A stretch of 64,000 nt of DNA, taken from assembly GCA_001557505.1 (NCBI GenBank), contig LSAX01000011.1, positions 1,178,001 to 1,242,000 of the forward strand, read 5' to 3'. The notes under the pieces were generated by a model. The model was not told the DNA's origin, did not search any database, and was given only the letters and a program-made list of their open reading frames with translations. This document shows positions 1 to 13,900 of the stretch, piece by piece. Numbering within the stretch: position 1 is the first letter of the stretch; each line of letters opens with the position of its first letter. Made by a program: the position numbers and the translations under genes. Source of the stretch: Reticulascus tulasneorum. Its lineage: Eukaryota; Ascomycota; Sordariomycetes; Glomerellales; Reticulascaceae.

Positions 1-3000
1 GGCAAGCATGACGACTGGTAATGCAGGTACGGTTACAACATTCGTCCTCATTCGTGAGCATCCCTTGATCCCTCCACGTGGAGGTCAATCGAAGTTTCAA
101 TCCCTTGCGGCTACATCTTCTTTGACCTCACTCGAGGCAGCCAATCCTGCCCTTCTTGGCATGCGTGGGCAGGACCAGCAAGAGAAGCCTGACGTTTGCG
201 TGCCCAGAGACAAACGGGCTCCAGCGCCTGGGTTCATTGGCTGATCTTATGGCGAGTTAAGGGCAGGGATCTTAATGGCCTGACCGCGAGCTCCCCACCA
301 TGGTGCCCAGGCGTGCCAGGACCCGTAACGACCCTGTGCAACTGTGCCCCCGGAGGGGCATCCGGTCACTATTCGCCGGGATGGCCGGTCAGTAAGCTGA
401 GGGAAAGGGAATAAATGATAGCTGGGGGCACGGGGGCTCGTTCACGTCCCCACGTCGTCGGCGGCGGCGATCTTTCGTGCTCACCAGCAGAAGCGACTCG
501 TTTCAAAGAGCATCATGGCTTTCTCCAAGCTCGAAATTTCGCCGAACAAGAGATTGAGATAAACAATTGTACTCCGATGACAAGCACACCCGTCAACAAC
601 ACCATGACCTCCACTGTGCAACCACCGGGTTGTATCGGTCTCCTCCAGCAATACAACTGTGCTGAGTGACTTTGACACCATGCTAAATTGAGCGTCGGCT
701 ACAGGCCTGGAGGTCCATGAGCCCCTCACCAAAAGGATTAGCCAAGTTGCGCACTGACGGTACCGGCTTACTCAACGCTTCGAGCAAGGTCGTACATGTA
801 TTCCCCCGCGGAGACCGGCTTCGCTCTGCTGTGGAACGTCGTTGAATGTGACCACGACTGGTACTACGCCGCAGTTGGGACAACGCAAACCCCGGGCAGC
901 CACTCATCCTCGAGGCAAGGGATTAGGGTTTTGCTGCTTTACGATGATAGGGGGATGGAAGTTTCCCTATCTTGCGATGATAACGAAGGGTGGGTATGTA
1001 ATAATGGAATTGAGCGAGGCTTAACAAGCTCGGCGGGGTTCCGATTTGGAGAACGGGCAATTAAAATCAAATTGAAACAAAGAGTTGTCGGCCAGCGTTT
1101 TGGCTTGGAGTCGGATGATGGGATGGACGCAGGGAAGATGATGCGAGCGGGACGGGACAGAGCGAGGATTTCGCTATTTGAAGGTGCAAGCTAAGATGTG
1201 TTGGCTGCGATGATGCTGGAATGGGCAATTCCATTTGACAGAAGCCTATTCCAACCAAACGTCGACGATGACCAGTGGAGCGGCAGAGCAGAGAGGCTCG
1301 ACAGACCGTAGGACGAAAGTAGTGACTACCGTAAGCGGTAGGCCAGTTTCCGCTTCACTTCGCCTAAGGTTAAACTCTGCCGCCTCCAGCTAGTCAGCCT
1401 GCCTCCGCGATACTGAGAATGGTGACTCGGGAGACGGCCATTCTCCATATTTCCAGTTCTGACTCCCGGGATGACCAGAACGCATGAATATGATGGCAAA
1501 AACTGGTTCAAGTTTCTTTCACTCAGGAGCTGGGCAAAAAGGAATATTTGAGCGAAAAAGCCTAGGATGCCGTCTTGATTATTTTTGCCACACTGGTGTA
1601 ATGGTCTTCTGCTTTAGGGTTTGCCATCGAGGTTCCCCCAGCAGAGATCATTCATGCGCAATGCTAACTAATCCCCATGACGCCTGTGCGAACAAGCAAA
1701 TGCCACAAAAATCTCCGACAGCGCCGTCGAGCTGGGCGATATGGCCAGCCAGTCAGCATACCAAAGCGCCGGCATATGACACTAACTACTAGGGCACACT
1801 GGATCCCGGAGAAGTGAGACACGATCGAGCATTCTGTGGACATCTCCGCAACATGATGCTTGAGCTTCTGCTTTGATGCTCGATGAAGATCCGAATTGAA
1901 GTCCCTGGTGCTAGCGGTGGCCGATCGGTGCTCTTTCATGCAAGCTCTTTAACTGAAGCCTTGCTTCGAACTCGAGCTGCAGCTCTTCGACCACGTCTAT
2001 CACGGTCGATGGGAAATAGGCAAAAGACCGGGCGCTCAGCACAGATGCTGCACGGTGCTGGAGCGGGAAGGTGACGAGGGCGATCGAAGACATTGTTTCT
2101 GGAGGGATGATATTGAGGGGGGTGTAGGTTTGACTTTCAAGCTGCGTCAATTCGGCCTACCGACCGATTGTACTCCATCGTAAATGGATTTTGTCTTGAC
2201 GCCTGGAACATTTGCCGATATCAGAACTCCGAAACATAATTTCTTCTCTCCGCCATCAGTCACCCTCTGAGGAAGGCTACCGATGATGGCCTCGTTGCTG
2301 GGAGGCTTTCGCTTGGCTGGGTCGCTGTCACATCGCTCCGGAGAGCACCGTGCTAACCAGCAACACTAGCCTTAGGCGGCCGGACTTCCATCAAGTTTAT
2401 GTGACGAGGCAAAAACAAACAAACTTCGGCCGTGGAGGGTGCCATTCGTTCTGCATTCCGATAGGACCATTCGCCCGACGACGAAAGAGAAAGAAAAAGG
2501 AAAAATAAGTGACTGTCCCCACAGAGAAGGGGAGTGCATGGCCAAGCAGCTCTGTCAACCAGGGCACCCCCCACTGATGATAAGACCATTACAAGAAATG
2601 CCATATGTACGTAGTAGTGATGGGCCATTTGAGCACTGGGCTCTTTTTTGCCTCTTCTCCTGCATTGATTGTCATTACCTGAGGACAGAGATAATCTCCT
2701 CCTTATGGTACATACTGTACGCCAGCTCGAGGTGGGTGTCTGTGTCGTCCAAGTTGAGGGTGCCGCTTGGTGGGTTAGCTGCTTCAGAGACAGGTCCAGA
2801 ATTGCGGGATAGGCGATGGTGGAGGGTATACTGGACCGGCTGCGAATGGATATTCATCATCAGGAGACCTGGTGCGGCTTGCTGTATGTACTGACTTAAA
2901 CTTTGCGGGGGAGAAGAGGTCTGCGCAGTCGCAGTGCAGACGCAATTGAAGGGAGCCGTCGACGGCACGAGGCATCTTAACCGTGCCCCGTCTTCCTCTT

Positions 3001-4281
3001 TCAGACAGGTTAGGACCCTTCGTCGTGAGAGTCGCTTCCCGCCGCTCGAAACAGTCTGGTGATGGATGCGTTTTTGGTTCACAATCAGATGCCTCCGTGC
3101 TGCAAGTGCGGGAAGTGTACATACCGTACGATACGTATGTACACAATAGACGGATGAGCAGACGATCGAGAGCATCAGCCATCACTGTCAGAGCGCACAC
3201 TCACCCACATCGTCAGGGCCTCCTCCTCCTCCTCCACCACGAAAACACAACCCACCTAGCTTATCATGGAAGTGCATGTAGTACGTAAGGTATGTATGTA
3301 GGACACACTTATTACTACTACGTAAGTTAAGTTAGTACGCACCACGAATACACACGAGGAGAGGGAAGACAAGTTCGACTGAACGACAGCCCCCCCCCTG
3401 CCCGCACCGGAGTCGAAAACCCTTCATTTACCATATCGATGCACACTCCCAGCTAGCAACGAAGGGATATCTGACCCGCGATATTGACAGGCATAACCCG
3501 CATCGGTGGCACTCACCCCTGTACCCCCGGCCGGGCCCCTGTCTGGTGGGGCAACGCTTAGTCCCTTTGCGTGGCCAGACCAGGGCTTAAGCGGTTTCAC
3601 TCCTCCTGCTCCCATGCAGCATCTTGCAGCTCTCGTTTTTTTTCCTCATCCCTCGCTCGACGAGGAGAGCACCCACTCCTCACTGCCCTGGCTAGACAAG
3701 GTCTTCGACGTGTATTGCCCATGCCCTTTTCTAAAGTTCGCCCGGGCCAAACAGTACTTCCGGTTTCGCCCCAGTGGGCATACTAGACCCGTGTATTTGC
3801 AACCCTGACAGGGGTCCTTCGAGTGATGATGGTACCTCAACTCCCCTCCCCAACAAAGGCCCAGTGTTCTCATGTTTTCATGAATAACACCATCGTCACC
3901 CCCCCAGAGCACTTGTTTCTCCCTCGTAGCTGGCTGAGCACACCCCAACTTGCCTCTTCAACACCCCCTTGCCCCATCTTCGTCCTGGCTGGCAGGGCTC
4001 CCTGTCAAGAAACAGACCGGCGTGCATATCAACCAGAACCGAAGGGGGACCACCATGCCAAGAAGGTGCGGCTTCTTTCTGGAGTACCCTTTTTTCTTTC
4101 TGTCCTGCATACAGACATATATAGCCTCACTGGCCGTCTCCTTCAGCCGAGTCGTGCCCGCCTACCATAACGTGGGAACATTATATCCTCCCTTCCCTTC
4201 TCTTGGCCATAGCTGCATCACTCATTCCGACAGCTGCCATCTATTTCTCACACCACTTGAACCCTGAACCCTTCCGGCCCA
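1..4281. other. Gene-free region upstream of the Uds1-like gene
   Basis: No convincing gene is visible. The open frames are at most about 170 codons, lack family motifs and do not join across plausible introns. The stretch from about 3600 to 4281 is pyrimidine-rich and probably holds the promoter and 5' leader of the next gene, with a TATA-like ATATATA at about 4117-4123. A patch of TACGTA/GTATGTA-type sequence lies at 3280-3340. No tRNA or repeat family was recognised. Confidence 0.5.
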
Positions 4282-6575
4282 ATGGCACACATTGTTAGCT
4301 GCATGGTAGATGCCGAAGGAGAGAATGGCTACACTTATATACCGAAACCTGCCTCTCCACAACCTCCCAATGACTTGGTATGAAATCTGCAACCACTTTA
4401 ACTTTCTTTGATACCCTTTTTGTTTCTTCTGAACGTCATAGCTTACCAGTTTTCTTTTGTTCTTGCAGATAGGATCATCAGCTTCTGAACAGAAGCCATA
4501 CGTGTGGAGGATGCACCACCCAGAGACCCGTAAATACCAGCTCTTCCCCAAAGACAGACAGCCACAACTGTCTGGAGGGAAGGGTCTGGACCCCGAGCAG
4601 GCATTCGCGTTGGCAATGGGACAGACTGGAGAAAAGACAGACAAAACAGCTGCAGGCAATGGACTGAGGCTGCGAATCAAAGAGCACAACCTGAACCGAC
4701 GACGGAAAGTGAGCGTGCCAGAGCTGGGGCCCATGACAACAGTTCATGAGGTTCCCATGGACTCTCGTGAGTTGCACTTCTTTTTCATTGCCAAGTACCG
4801 TGCTGACAAGCTGCAGCCACAATCCCAGGGCGACCACCGTTGCATGAGAGATCCATCAGTGCCCCAGGAAATAGCTGGAGGCAACACCATCTGGCAGAGT
4901 CCGTGACATGTGTGACTGATATTGTACACGACGAGAACGCCGAGTTCTCTGTCTCTGTTACGCACTTCGACTCCTTCCAACCAACGCCCCTTCGCCCTCA
5001 ACGACAACCACTTTCCCCGAAACAGCTGGCACCACTAGTAATACCTGCCCATACCGGCACTTTACCTAGGCTAGCACGACAGCTGTCCCTTACTCGCCTC
5101 CGATCCGGAAGCACTCCTTCAGAGCCAACCATTCGATCAGCTCGCACTGATGACTCACCAAAGAGCAGAACTCCATATACCCCTTTGACTGCTTCCACAG
5201 CTTTCATGACCCCGATGTCAGCCTCTACAGCTCCCACCACTGCTCTCCCAACTCCAATCTCTGCCCCCATTATGGAGTCCCGATCGTCGCCCAAGCCATG
5301 GGAACGGCCAGCCGCGACGGTCACCACGCCTAACCAAGGTCCAACGGAGCCCATCACCACACCAAAGACTGACATCGAACCACGCAGTGCACCAATGGCG
5401 AACGGTCACAGGAGGGGACAGTCCGAGTCGGGAAGCATTATGGAGCGAGGACGGCCGAGAAAGAGAATGGAAGTTCGCAACAACAGCGGGACAATTCTCA
5501 AGCGCGCCGATTCCAAGAGAAGTAAGAGTGCGGAACGAAGGGCATTTGAGGTGTTGCCAAGTGGTTGGAAGGCTAGCGATGCCATGACCAAGATGAACCA
5601 TGGTGAGCTTGCTAGTTTGCAGCAACAAGCCTTCGGCCAGGCTTCAAGGTTTGAGGTTCTGAAAAAGGAGGATGTGGAAGCTTTATCAAGAGTGAGTTCA
5701 GTCCCATCCGTCCTTTTCACCAGCCCTAACATGTTCTCTAGGAGCTTCGACACCTTGATGAGCGAACAGAGTACCTTCGCAGGACATACACTTCTCTTCG
5801 TGCTGGCCGACGCAACCTTCATTCTCGTATCTGTCAGTATCTTCGATCACCTAGAGTGGCGAAGTTCAGCACCGAGTCGATGCTCAAGCAAGAGGAAGCT
5901 CTTGGTGAACTCGACACATCTATTGACGACTGGGTGACCAAGCTGGAGCAGGCTGAAAACCGCCGCACTCGGGTACGCCAAAAGCTACTGGAACATGTTG
6001 CTGCCGCGGCTACTCTACCCACTGCTGCCGCTGCTGCAGCAAGTGAATCATTACAGCTTGCCATGGGAATCCGTCCTCCACCTCCAATCGGTGTTGGGAA
6101 TATCTCAACCCCTCCCCGCAGTCCTGTTAAGATCTCCTTCACTCCTCATACCACTAGCAGCTCACCGTCGCCACAACGTGTTGTTGCGCAGGTACCTAGC
6201 ACCATCATGGAGCAACCATTGGTCGAGGAGGTGGAAGATCGTGCCGCTGCACTGCGACGGGCTGATGTCGAGAGCATCCGCATCTACGCTGACAGCGATG
6301 TTTATGCGCTGCTAGCTGATGTTGAGAACGAGTTCACCAAGATGAGCGCTGCCGCTCAGCAAGAGGTTACCACACCCATGTCTGAAGACGAGTCGAAGCA
6401 GCTTCACCGCGCCCGAAGCCAGGAGCTTCTCAATGGACTTGGCTTATCCAACACCAACCCCAGGAACAGCCCTGCTCCTCCCTCGCCGCCTCTCAAGGCC
6501 AGCCCCACAGATAGTGAGGCTATCTTCCTCACCAGCGCTGTCTTCCGACCTGCTGAGAGAACCGCCACCGCATGA
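4282..6575 (+). CDS. Uds1-like (up-regulated during septation) coiled-coil protein
   Basis: Four exons: 4282-4377, 4469-4766, 4817-5691 and 5742-6575, giving about 700 residues. All introns are GT-AG, and the phases (0, 1, 0) agree across every junction. Residues about 180-330 are low-complexity Ser/Thr/Pro. The conserved block is residues 410-512, a charged helical segment with ELRHLDERTEYLRR, AGRRNLHSRI and SIDDWVTKLEQAENRRTRVR. From memory this block resembles fungal proteins annotated as Up-regulated During Septation (Uds1 domain); no search was run. Such proteins are linked to septation or cell-cycle-regulated expression, but their biochemical role is not established. A second, shorter helical acidic stretch follows at about residues 550-600. 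The product is shorter than the >1000-residue homologues I recall, so either this is a short paralogue or my recollection of length is off. The start is the first ATG of exon 1 and lies after a pyrimidine-rich leader. Confidence 0.7.
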
Positions 6576-9500
6576 TCCTTTTTCCCTTATCTTCCATTGA
6601 CAACCCACTGCAATCCTTCGATCACCCTTCACTTCATGAAACCCGAATTTATGCTTACGTTCATTACGTCAAAACGACACTTACGGCCGACCCTATACGA
6701 TCTTTTGCAAGAAGAGCCACCATTGCTTGAAGCATCTCTTGATACCCGTTCGAAACACTCCTTGTTGAGCTGCATGAAGCATTTATTTTCCTCCCATGTC
6801 ATTGAATGCATACTGAGATTATCCACCTTCGGATTCAATTGTTTTTTTTATTTATCTGTCTCTTTACATCATCGGCAAAAGCATTATGGCGTTTTATCTT
6901 TTCTTGAACAACCTTAGGGCCCCTGTGTGAAAGCTTGCGGTCCTCAAGCATTCGAAGGCCCCTTACTTTTTCTTCTTCTACTTTTACATTTTTTTCTGCT
7001 ACACATATTTTCTTTTTCGTCTCTACCATTGATTGCATTAGGCGCTGCATCATCCGGTCTTCGGTGTACTAGTCCTGAAGTTTTCCCATCTTTTTTTGGA
7101 GAAAAAACTGCATAATCGGAAAAAAAGGGGAAACAAAATGCACATTGTTTCAAAATTGTCATCTGCTTGTAAAAAAGCAAGAAATTGTCGAATAGTGGTG
7201 GCCGGACCAGGCCATAGACCTGAGTCGAGCAAGGATGAATCTGGCAGCTCGGTTGACGGCATAGGAAGGAGCCTCAACCCAATCTGCTGCCGCTCCTCGG
7301 CTATGATCAGCTGAAGAATATGTTGTGCTGCTCGAGTTGGTGGTGGAGGTACGGAGATCGGCTGGGCATCGTGACAATGGCGTGCCTGTGCCGTCCCGTC
7401 CTTATGACAATTCTTGTACTTAGATATAACGGGACCACAACCCGAGTCAAGCAACCAATACAACATATAAGATAACTTCTATGATGTCTCTTCTCTATGC
7501 GCTAAAATATGCTCGTTGTAGTTGTAACTAAAAGGTAGGCGAAATGCCGGGCATCAGCCCACACGGCCAACCACCATGAGTGGGAATCGAGTTCTGCTAC
7601 TGATGGGAACATCGAAAATGACGAAATGCTCGTAGATCAGCGTATTTTCTAGCTGTGCTTGCTCCCGGCATTGAAATTCTTCGGGTCACGTCATGTCGTT
7701 CATGCAGGGTTTGGAGCTTCCGACACTCCGCCGATCCTGAGTCCACTGATCAGCTTGAGAACCAGCCATGAGTTTTCCAGGCTCTGGCCTCCCACTGACT
7801 GCCGAGTGGTGCCATAGTCCTGAATGAGAAGGTATACAACACGCGACAAAGTCGACGCATGAAGTTGGTGAGTAGGATGGCACGGAGCAGCTGACATCGA
7901 ATTTACCTGCCAACCCGTCCTTGCATTAGTTAGAACTTCCGGTACGACGAGATTGTGGCGGGAGGAGGTCTTGTTCCTGCCCACGTGCGGTCTCCTGTCA
8001 TCATTATCCATGTCCCTCTCTTGGACTCGTGGGAATCCTGAATCCCAGCGGATTCGTGGAGTCGTACAGATTGCCCTGGGAAGATGTTGCAGCCCTTGGC
8101 AGGTACTGGTGGGGGTGGTGGCGCCTTCTAGCGGTTTTAAACCGATATGAGACCTGCAGGTCTCAGGGATCATGCAGTCCACGAAAACCCTCCAGGGGAC
8201 GGCTTTCTTGAAGATTTAGGAAGCTGCCTCGACTAGCCCAGCAATTTGACACAAATGACAGAGAGCTACGGCAAGCCACTTGGTTAGTTGATGCTCCAAC
8301 TTCGCTCTGTGGCGTTTGATTCTCCAGTGGCGTCGCCGCCGCCGAGGCTGGACCGATTTCTCGGCGCCGCAGGGGGGTTGCTGGGATCTCGAAACATTGC
8401 GCGAAGGGCACTTGATGTCATGATGATCGAGGGCTCGCGGCACGTAACTGGTTCGTACCAGTTTGCCTTCTGACCTGCTTTTTATGATGCTGCGCGCCCG
8501 GGCCGCATGTAAGTGCTTAAGAGAGGAGACTTGTCTTGACCTGAATCCTGCATGGTGGTGGTGCCTCGGGTTGATCGATGAGAGGCGATCTATACCGAAC
8601 TTCGCATGTGAACTCGCTGTCACTGAGACCTAAGGCGCGGGAGGGATTCCGTAGATCCTGACACAAATCACGAGATGCTGCAACGCTGATGCATGGTCGG
8701 TGGCGAGCGTGTCGTGGTGGATGGTGCGCCGTGTGGTTAGAGATATCCTGGTTGGAGAGCTGTGAGTGCGGTTAGAGGAAGTACAAGAGAGGTACACGAC
8801 CTCAAATGGAAGGCTCGTGATGATATTCGCCGGGATATGTCCCGGCGGATCAACAGAATGGACCTGCGATGATCGTCGCTGTCAGGCAGAGTGACTATCA
8901 CATGCTGACCAGTCAGCAATATGATACCACGATATGGCATGTCATGTAGGAGCGCCCGCAGCAAGTGCCATGCTCTGCCACAAGTCATGAAGGTACGTAT
9001 TTCAAGACCTTTAATGGCGATGCCTGCATAGATGCGATACGAGGTGTTTCGCGTGTTGCAGCGGGGGCAGAGTCCTCGAGAGTATGCCAAGTTGGCCGAT
9101 CGCTCTGGTAGAATCGTTCAGATCCCGTGGCCTGAGGTCTAAGTCTATGGCGCTTGGGATGTGTCTTGACCAACACTGGTTACAACTGCTCCCATATTGA
9201 TATATTTAGAAAGACTGGACCTGCAAGCCACGTTCGGCCGTTCTTAGTCTTGAGCGGCTTACAAATGTTTGGATGGATTTCCGTTGTGCCAGTTTCAACT
9301 CCTCCGATGTGATACTCGGAAACAGGACGAGTTTCCGATAGAGCTTCCTAGAACTATGGAGTTGTCTTGTCAACCTGCTTGGAATTGTGTTTAGTGGCTT
9401 GGGTGCCCTTATAAAGACAGTATTGTGCTCTTCGTTAGTTAAGGTTCTCGCATCTCTGTAGAATATCCGCGGCAGGCTATGGTTCTCGATTGGATCATTC

Positions 9501-10991
9501 TATGGGACCATTTTTAAAAGGAGTTGTTCATTTATAGTTCTTAATAAGTATACCGCTCAGTTTTGACCGTTGAGACGTATATCTCATTCGTCACGGCACA
9601 GGGTCCTCCATCTTTCGTCCGCCATTCGCTCCGACAGAAGTATCAAACCAACCAATTATCGGACTCTCATAGCATGCTCCCTGAAAAAGAAAGTCTACTG
9701 AGGTTGAGATCCTGTGACTTCTAGTAGAATGGTTGGCTGTTCAGCCGAAGACAAATCGTAGATGTGTACAAGCCAGGAACACTCGGAGAATACGATGTGT
9801 CCTTTACTCAACGGTTTACCGATCGTACCTGAACACCAAGCACATTTTTCTGTATATTTGATAAGAACTTTTACGCTTAGTGGACTGTCCCAAGTTGAGA
9901 TCGAGGCCAAGGCACGACAATGAATCCGGAATAGGTGAAGGGTTGTTGAGCTGAGAATCAGACCAACTTCAGTGGCACTAACATCATTCTCAACAACCTT
10001 ATAAGTTCAATATAAGATGGTGTTACTCCGTGTTACTCGGGCAACATCTTCTTCATTTCCTTTTTAATGAGAAAGACTTCGTATATGTTGCGCTGCACCA
10101 GGTTTGAGGCGCTGCCGCATGGCAGTGTTGAGAGGTGTTGTCTTAGTCATCCACCGAATCCATCCCCTTCTTTCGCCCTGGTACGGTGGTTAACCGTGAC
10201 TGCTGCAACCAAACCAAACTTGACTAAGATGTCTTGGTTTTTTTTGGGGGGGGGGGGGGGGGTTTGCGAGTGATACTATCGTGGTGCAACCTTATGACAA
10301 CCAGCGGATACATCTCTGTTAGTGAAGCCATATTGTAACGCTGTTCGCAAGAGTATGCAGCTGAATATTCGGTACATCCCGTCGTCACATTACCTTACCC
10401 GTCCTGCTGGGTAAAATTGACACGTGAATCGTTAATTTCCGGCCCAATCAAACGGCAAAGTGGGCTGCAGTGGCATGTCATGCGCTGCGCGACGAGACCG
10501 CGTTCCTCCCGAAAATTGTTGACAGTCAAAGTACATAACACTCCACGGCAACGGATTCCTAGAGTTTCGACAACGATCATTCCAGACGACAAAATCGAGA
10601 GATAAGACCCTGTTGGCGTAGCGACAACAACGATAAGTAGTGTTTTGAGGGGCGACTTAGCGACGAACAACCCCCGCGGAACAGACGTGCAGAGATCGCG
10701 GTGTCGTCATCCTCTCCTTGCGAAAGGCTCGCCCCATAGAGTTTCGCCAAAGATCTACATATCCCAACCCGAGAATTCAGGGTCTCGGGTAGGATGATAT
10801 CGGAGAACTGTTGAACGCGGTGCTGGGTACGCATGCGGGACTATTCTAGATTCTTCGATCACAACTGCGAGGATTCATCTTGGACTACCCCAACTGCGAA
10901 AACGATCTTGACTGTGGCCTCGCCCATTTCAAAATACTAGGGCCCTTCCGGCAACTCGGGACCTTCTTAGGTCCTCAAAACACTCGCAAGG
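6576..10991. other. Long gene-free region with T-rich and AT-rich patches
   Basis: No gene can be supported. The first 550 bases are T-rich and fit a 3' untranslated region of the gene to the left. From about 9180 to 10060 the sequence becomes visibly more AT-rich than the flanks and has only tiny open frames. A T8G17 homopolymer junction lies at 10238-10262. The last few hundred bases before 10992 should contain the kinesin promoter, but no clear TATA box was seen. Confidence 0.45.
10238..10262. repeat. T8G17 homopolymer junction
   Basis: Eight T are followed directly by seventeen G in non-coding DNA. Long G runs are prone to slippage and assembly error, so the exact length is uncertain. 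Confidence 0.9.
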
Positions 10992-13900
10992 ATGGCTCCA
11001 GCAGCCGCGGGAGGTGGTGGGAACATCAAGGTGGTGGTGAGAGTGCGGCCGTTCAATGGACGAGGTAGGATCTGAACCCCGATTCCTGTGGTTCGAGGAT
11101 GTGATGGAGAGACTCCTTCCATATCGCAATCCGAAAATGAGACGACCGCTAACTTATGTAGAAATGGATCGGAATGCGAAATGCATCGTCGAGATGAGAG
11201 ATAATCAGACCGTCCTGATACCACCAAACGAACACCCCTCCGGAGGAAAGGGTTCAAAGGAGTCGGGGCAGAAAGTCTTCGCTTTCGACAAGTCATACTG
11301 GTCCTTCAACCGAGATGACAATAACTACGCTGGCCAATCCAACCTCTTTGACGACCTGGGTCTGCCGCTGTTGGACAACGCATTCCAGGGCTATAACAAC
11401 TGTATTTTTGCATACGGTCAAACTGGTTCTGGAAAGTCGTACTCGATGATGGGCTATGGAAAGGAAATCGGTATAATACCAATGATTTGCCAGGACATGT
11501 TTCGAAGGATCACCGAGATGCAGGAAGATAAGACGTTGAGATGTACGGTTGAGGTGTCCTATCTCGAAATCTATAATGAGCGAGTACGCGATCTACTTAA
11601 TCCCGCGACGAAAGGAAATCTGAAGGTTCGAGAACATCCGTCCACAGGCCCGTACGTCGAAGACCTTGCGAAGCTGGCTGTCAGCAGTTTCAACGAGATC
11701 GAACATCTCATGGACGAAGGAAATAAGGCACGAACGGTTGCGGCGACCAACATGAACGAGACGTCGAGTCGAAGTCACGCAGTCTTTACGCTTATGCTTA
11801 CACAGAAGAAATATGATGTGGAAACCAAGATGGAGATGGAGAAGGTGGCAAAGATCAGTCTGGTCGATTTGGCCGGATCCGAACGAGCGACTTCGACTGG
11901 TGCTACTGGTGCACGTTTGAAGGAAGGTGCTGAGATCAATAGGTCTCTCTCCACCCTTGGTCGTGTTATCGCATCGCTGGCAGATATATCAACGGGCAAG
12001 AAGAAGAAAGGAGCTGCTGGCGCACAAGTACCGTACCGAGACAGTGTCCTTACATGGCTCTTGAAAGATTCCCTCGGTGGTAACAGTATGACCGCCATGA
12101 TTGCCGCTATCAGTCCTGCCGACATCAACTATGACGAAACGCTCAGTACTCTACGCTATGCCGACTCTGCCAAGCGAATCAAGAACCACGCCGTAATTAA
12201 CGAAGATGCCAACGCTCGTATGATCAGAGAGCTGAAGGAAGAGCTTGCACTGCTCCGGGGCAAACTGAGTGGAGGAGGTGTGGGTGGTGCGGCTGTTCCT
12301 GCTGACGAAGTCTACGCAGAAGGCACGCCGCTGGAAAAGCAGTTCGTCACGATCACAGCAAACGATGGAACCGTGAAGAAGGTTTCGAAGGCTGAGATTG
12401 CGGAGCAACTAAGCCAAAGCGAGAAGCTTCTGACAGATCTTAATCAGACCTGGGAGCAGAAGCTGCAGAAGACAGAGGAGATTCATAAGGAGCGTGAAGC
12501 CGCACTTGAGGAGCTCGGTATCAGTATTGAGAAAGGCTTCGTGGGACTTCATACCCCGAAGAAGATGCCTCATCTGGTCAACTTGGCGGATGATCCCCTG
12601 CTCGCAGAATGCTTAGTTTACAATCTCAAGCCAGGATTGACGACAGTTGGAAATATGGATACGAACGCCGATCACCAGGCCAACATTGTACTGAACGGCA
12701 CTCGAATCCTGCACGATCACTGCGCTTTTGAGAACGCTCCCGATGGAACTGTTACCCTTATTCCGAGGGACGGAGCCTCGGTAATGGTAAACGGCAAGCG
12801 AGTCGAGGAACCAACGCTCTTGCACTCAGGCTATCGAGTGATTCTGGGCGACTTCCACATCTTCAGATTCAATCATCCTATGGAGGCAAGAGCAGAACGA
12901 GCAGATAAAAGTCTGCTGCGGCAATCTGTCACCGCCAACCAGCTTCAAGGTTTCGACCGAACCTCGCCCACTCCAACCCCAAGCCCTCGGCCAGGTCATG
13001 AGCGAACCTTTAGTAAAGCGGGGTCGGAGTTTGGTGATAGTCGTCCCGAGTCCCCAATGCCGTTCGCTCGGAATGGCCGAGATTCAGACTGGTCATTTGC
13101 GAGACGGGAAGCGGCCGAGGCCATTCTGGGCACAAATCAGAATCTCTCAAGCTTAACGGACGAGGAGCTCAATGCTCTCTTTTCTGATGTGCAGAAGGCG
13201 AGAGCTGAGCGTGTTAATGGCCGAGATGGAGATGAAGACTTGGATTCGGTCACTTCCTATCCAATTCGAGAAAAGTACTTGTCGACTGGCACTCTCGACA
13301 ACTTCTCCTTGGATACCGCACTTACTATGCCCTCAACGCCAAAGCAAGGAGAGGTCGAGGATAAGCTGCGCGAAGTCCGGGAAGAAATGCAAGCCCAGCT
13401 GGACAGGCAGAAGGAAGAATACCAAGATCAATTGAAGACCGCCGAGTCAGCGAATGTAGAAGTGGAGGAGATCAAGAAAGAGAAGGCCAAGATGGAGGAT
13501 ATCCTGAAGAAGTTGAAGGAAGACATGCAGAAGCAGCTGGAAGTTCAGCGTCGCCAGTTCGAGGAAAAGATTGAGAGATTAGACCCGCTAAAGCGCCCAA
13601 AGGCCAAGCCGAAGCTGTCAGACGATGAGATCGAAAGGGCTAGGGATATAATTAAACATTGGAAGAGCAGGAGATACGTCCGTATGGCCGAAGCAGTGCT
13701 CCAGCATGCCTCGACTCTCAAGGAAGCACAAATTATGAGCAACGAGCTTGATGAAAACGTGGTCTTTCAGTTTACGGTCGTGGACGTTGGGCATTCCCTA
13801 TGCTCTTCATACGATATGGTCCTGAACGGCTTGACCGGCGAAGGCGACGACATCGCGTTGGATGAAGCCCAAAAGCCCTGCATTGGCGTTAGGGTCGTCG

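Noticed and set aside
923..930. TTAGGGTT, possible telomere-type repeat
   Set aside because: A single unit without tandem copies; no subtelomeric context.
4222..4734. Minus-strand open frame of 170 codons
   Set aside because: Overlaps exons 1-2 of the Uds1-like gene, whose splice phases and conserved block are consistent.
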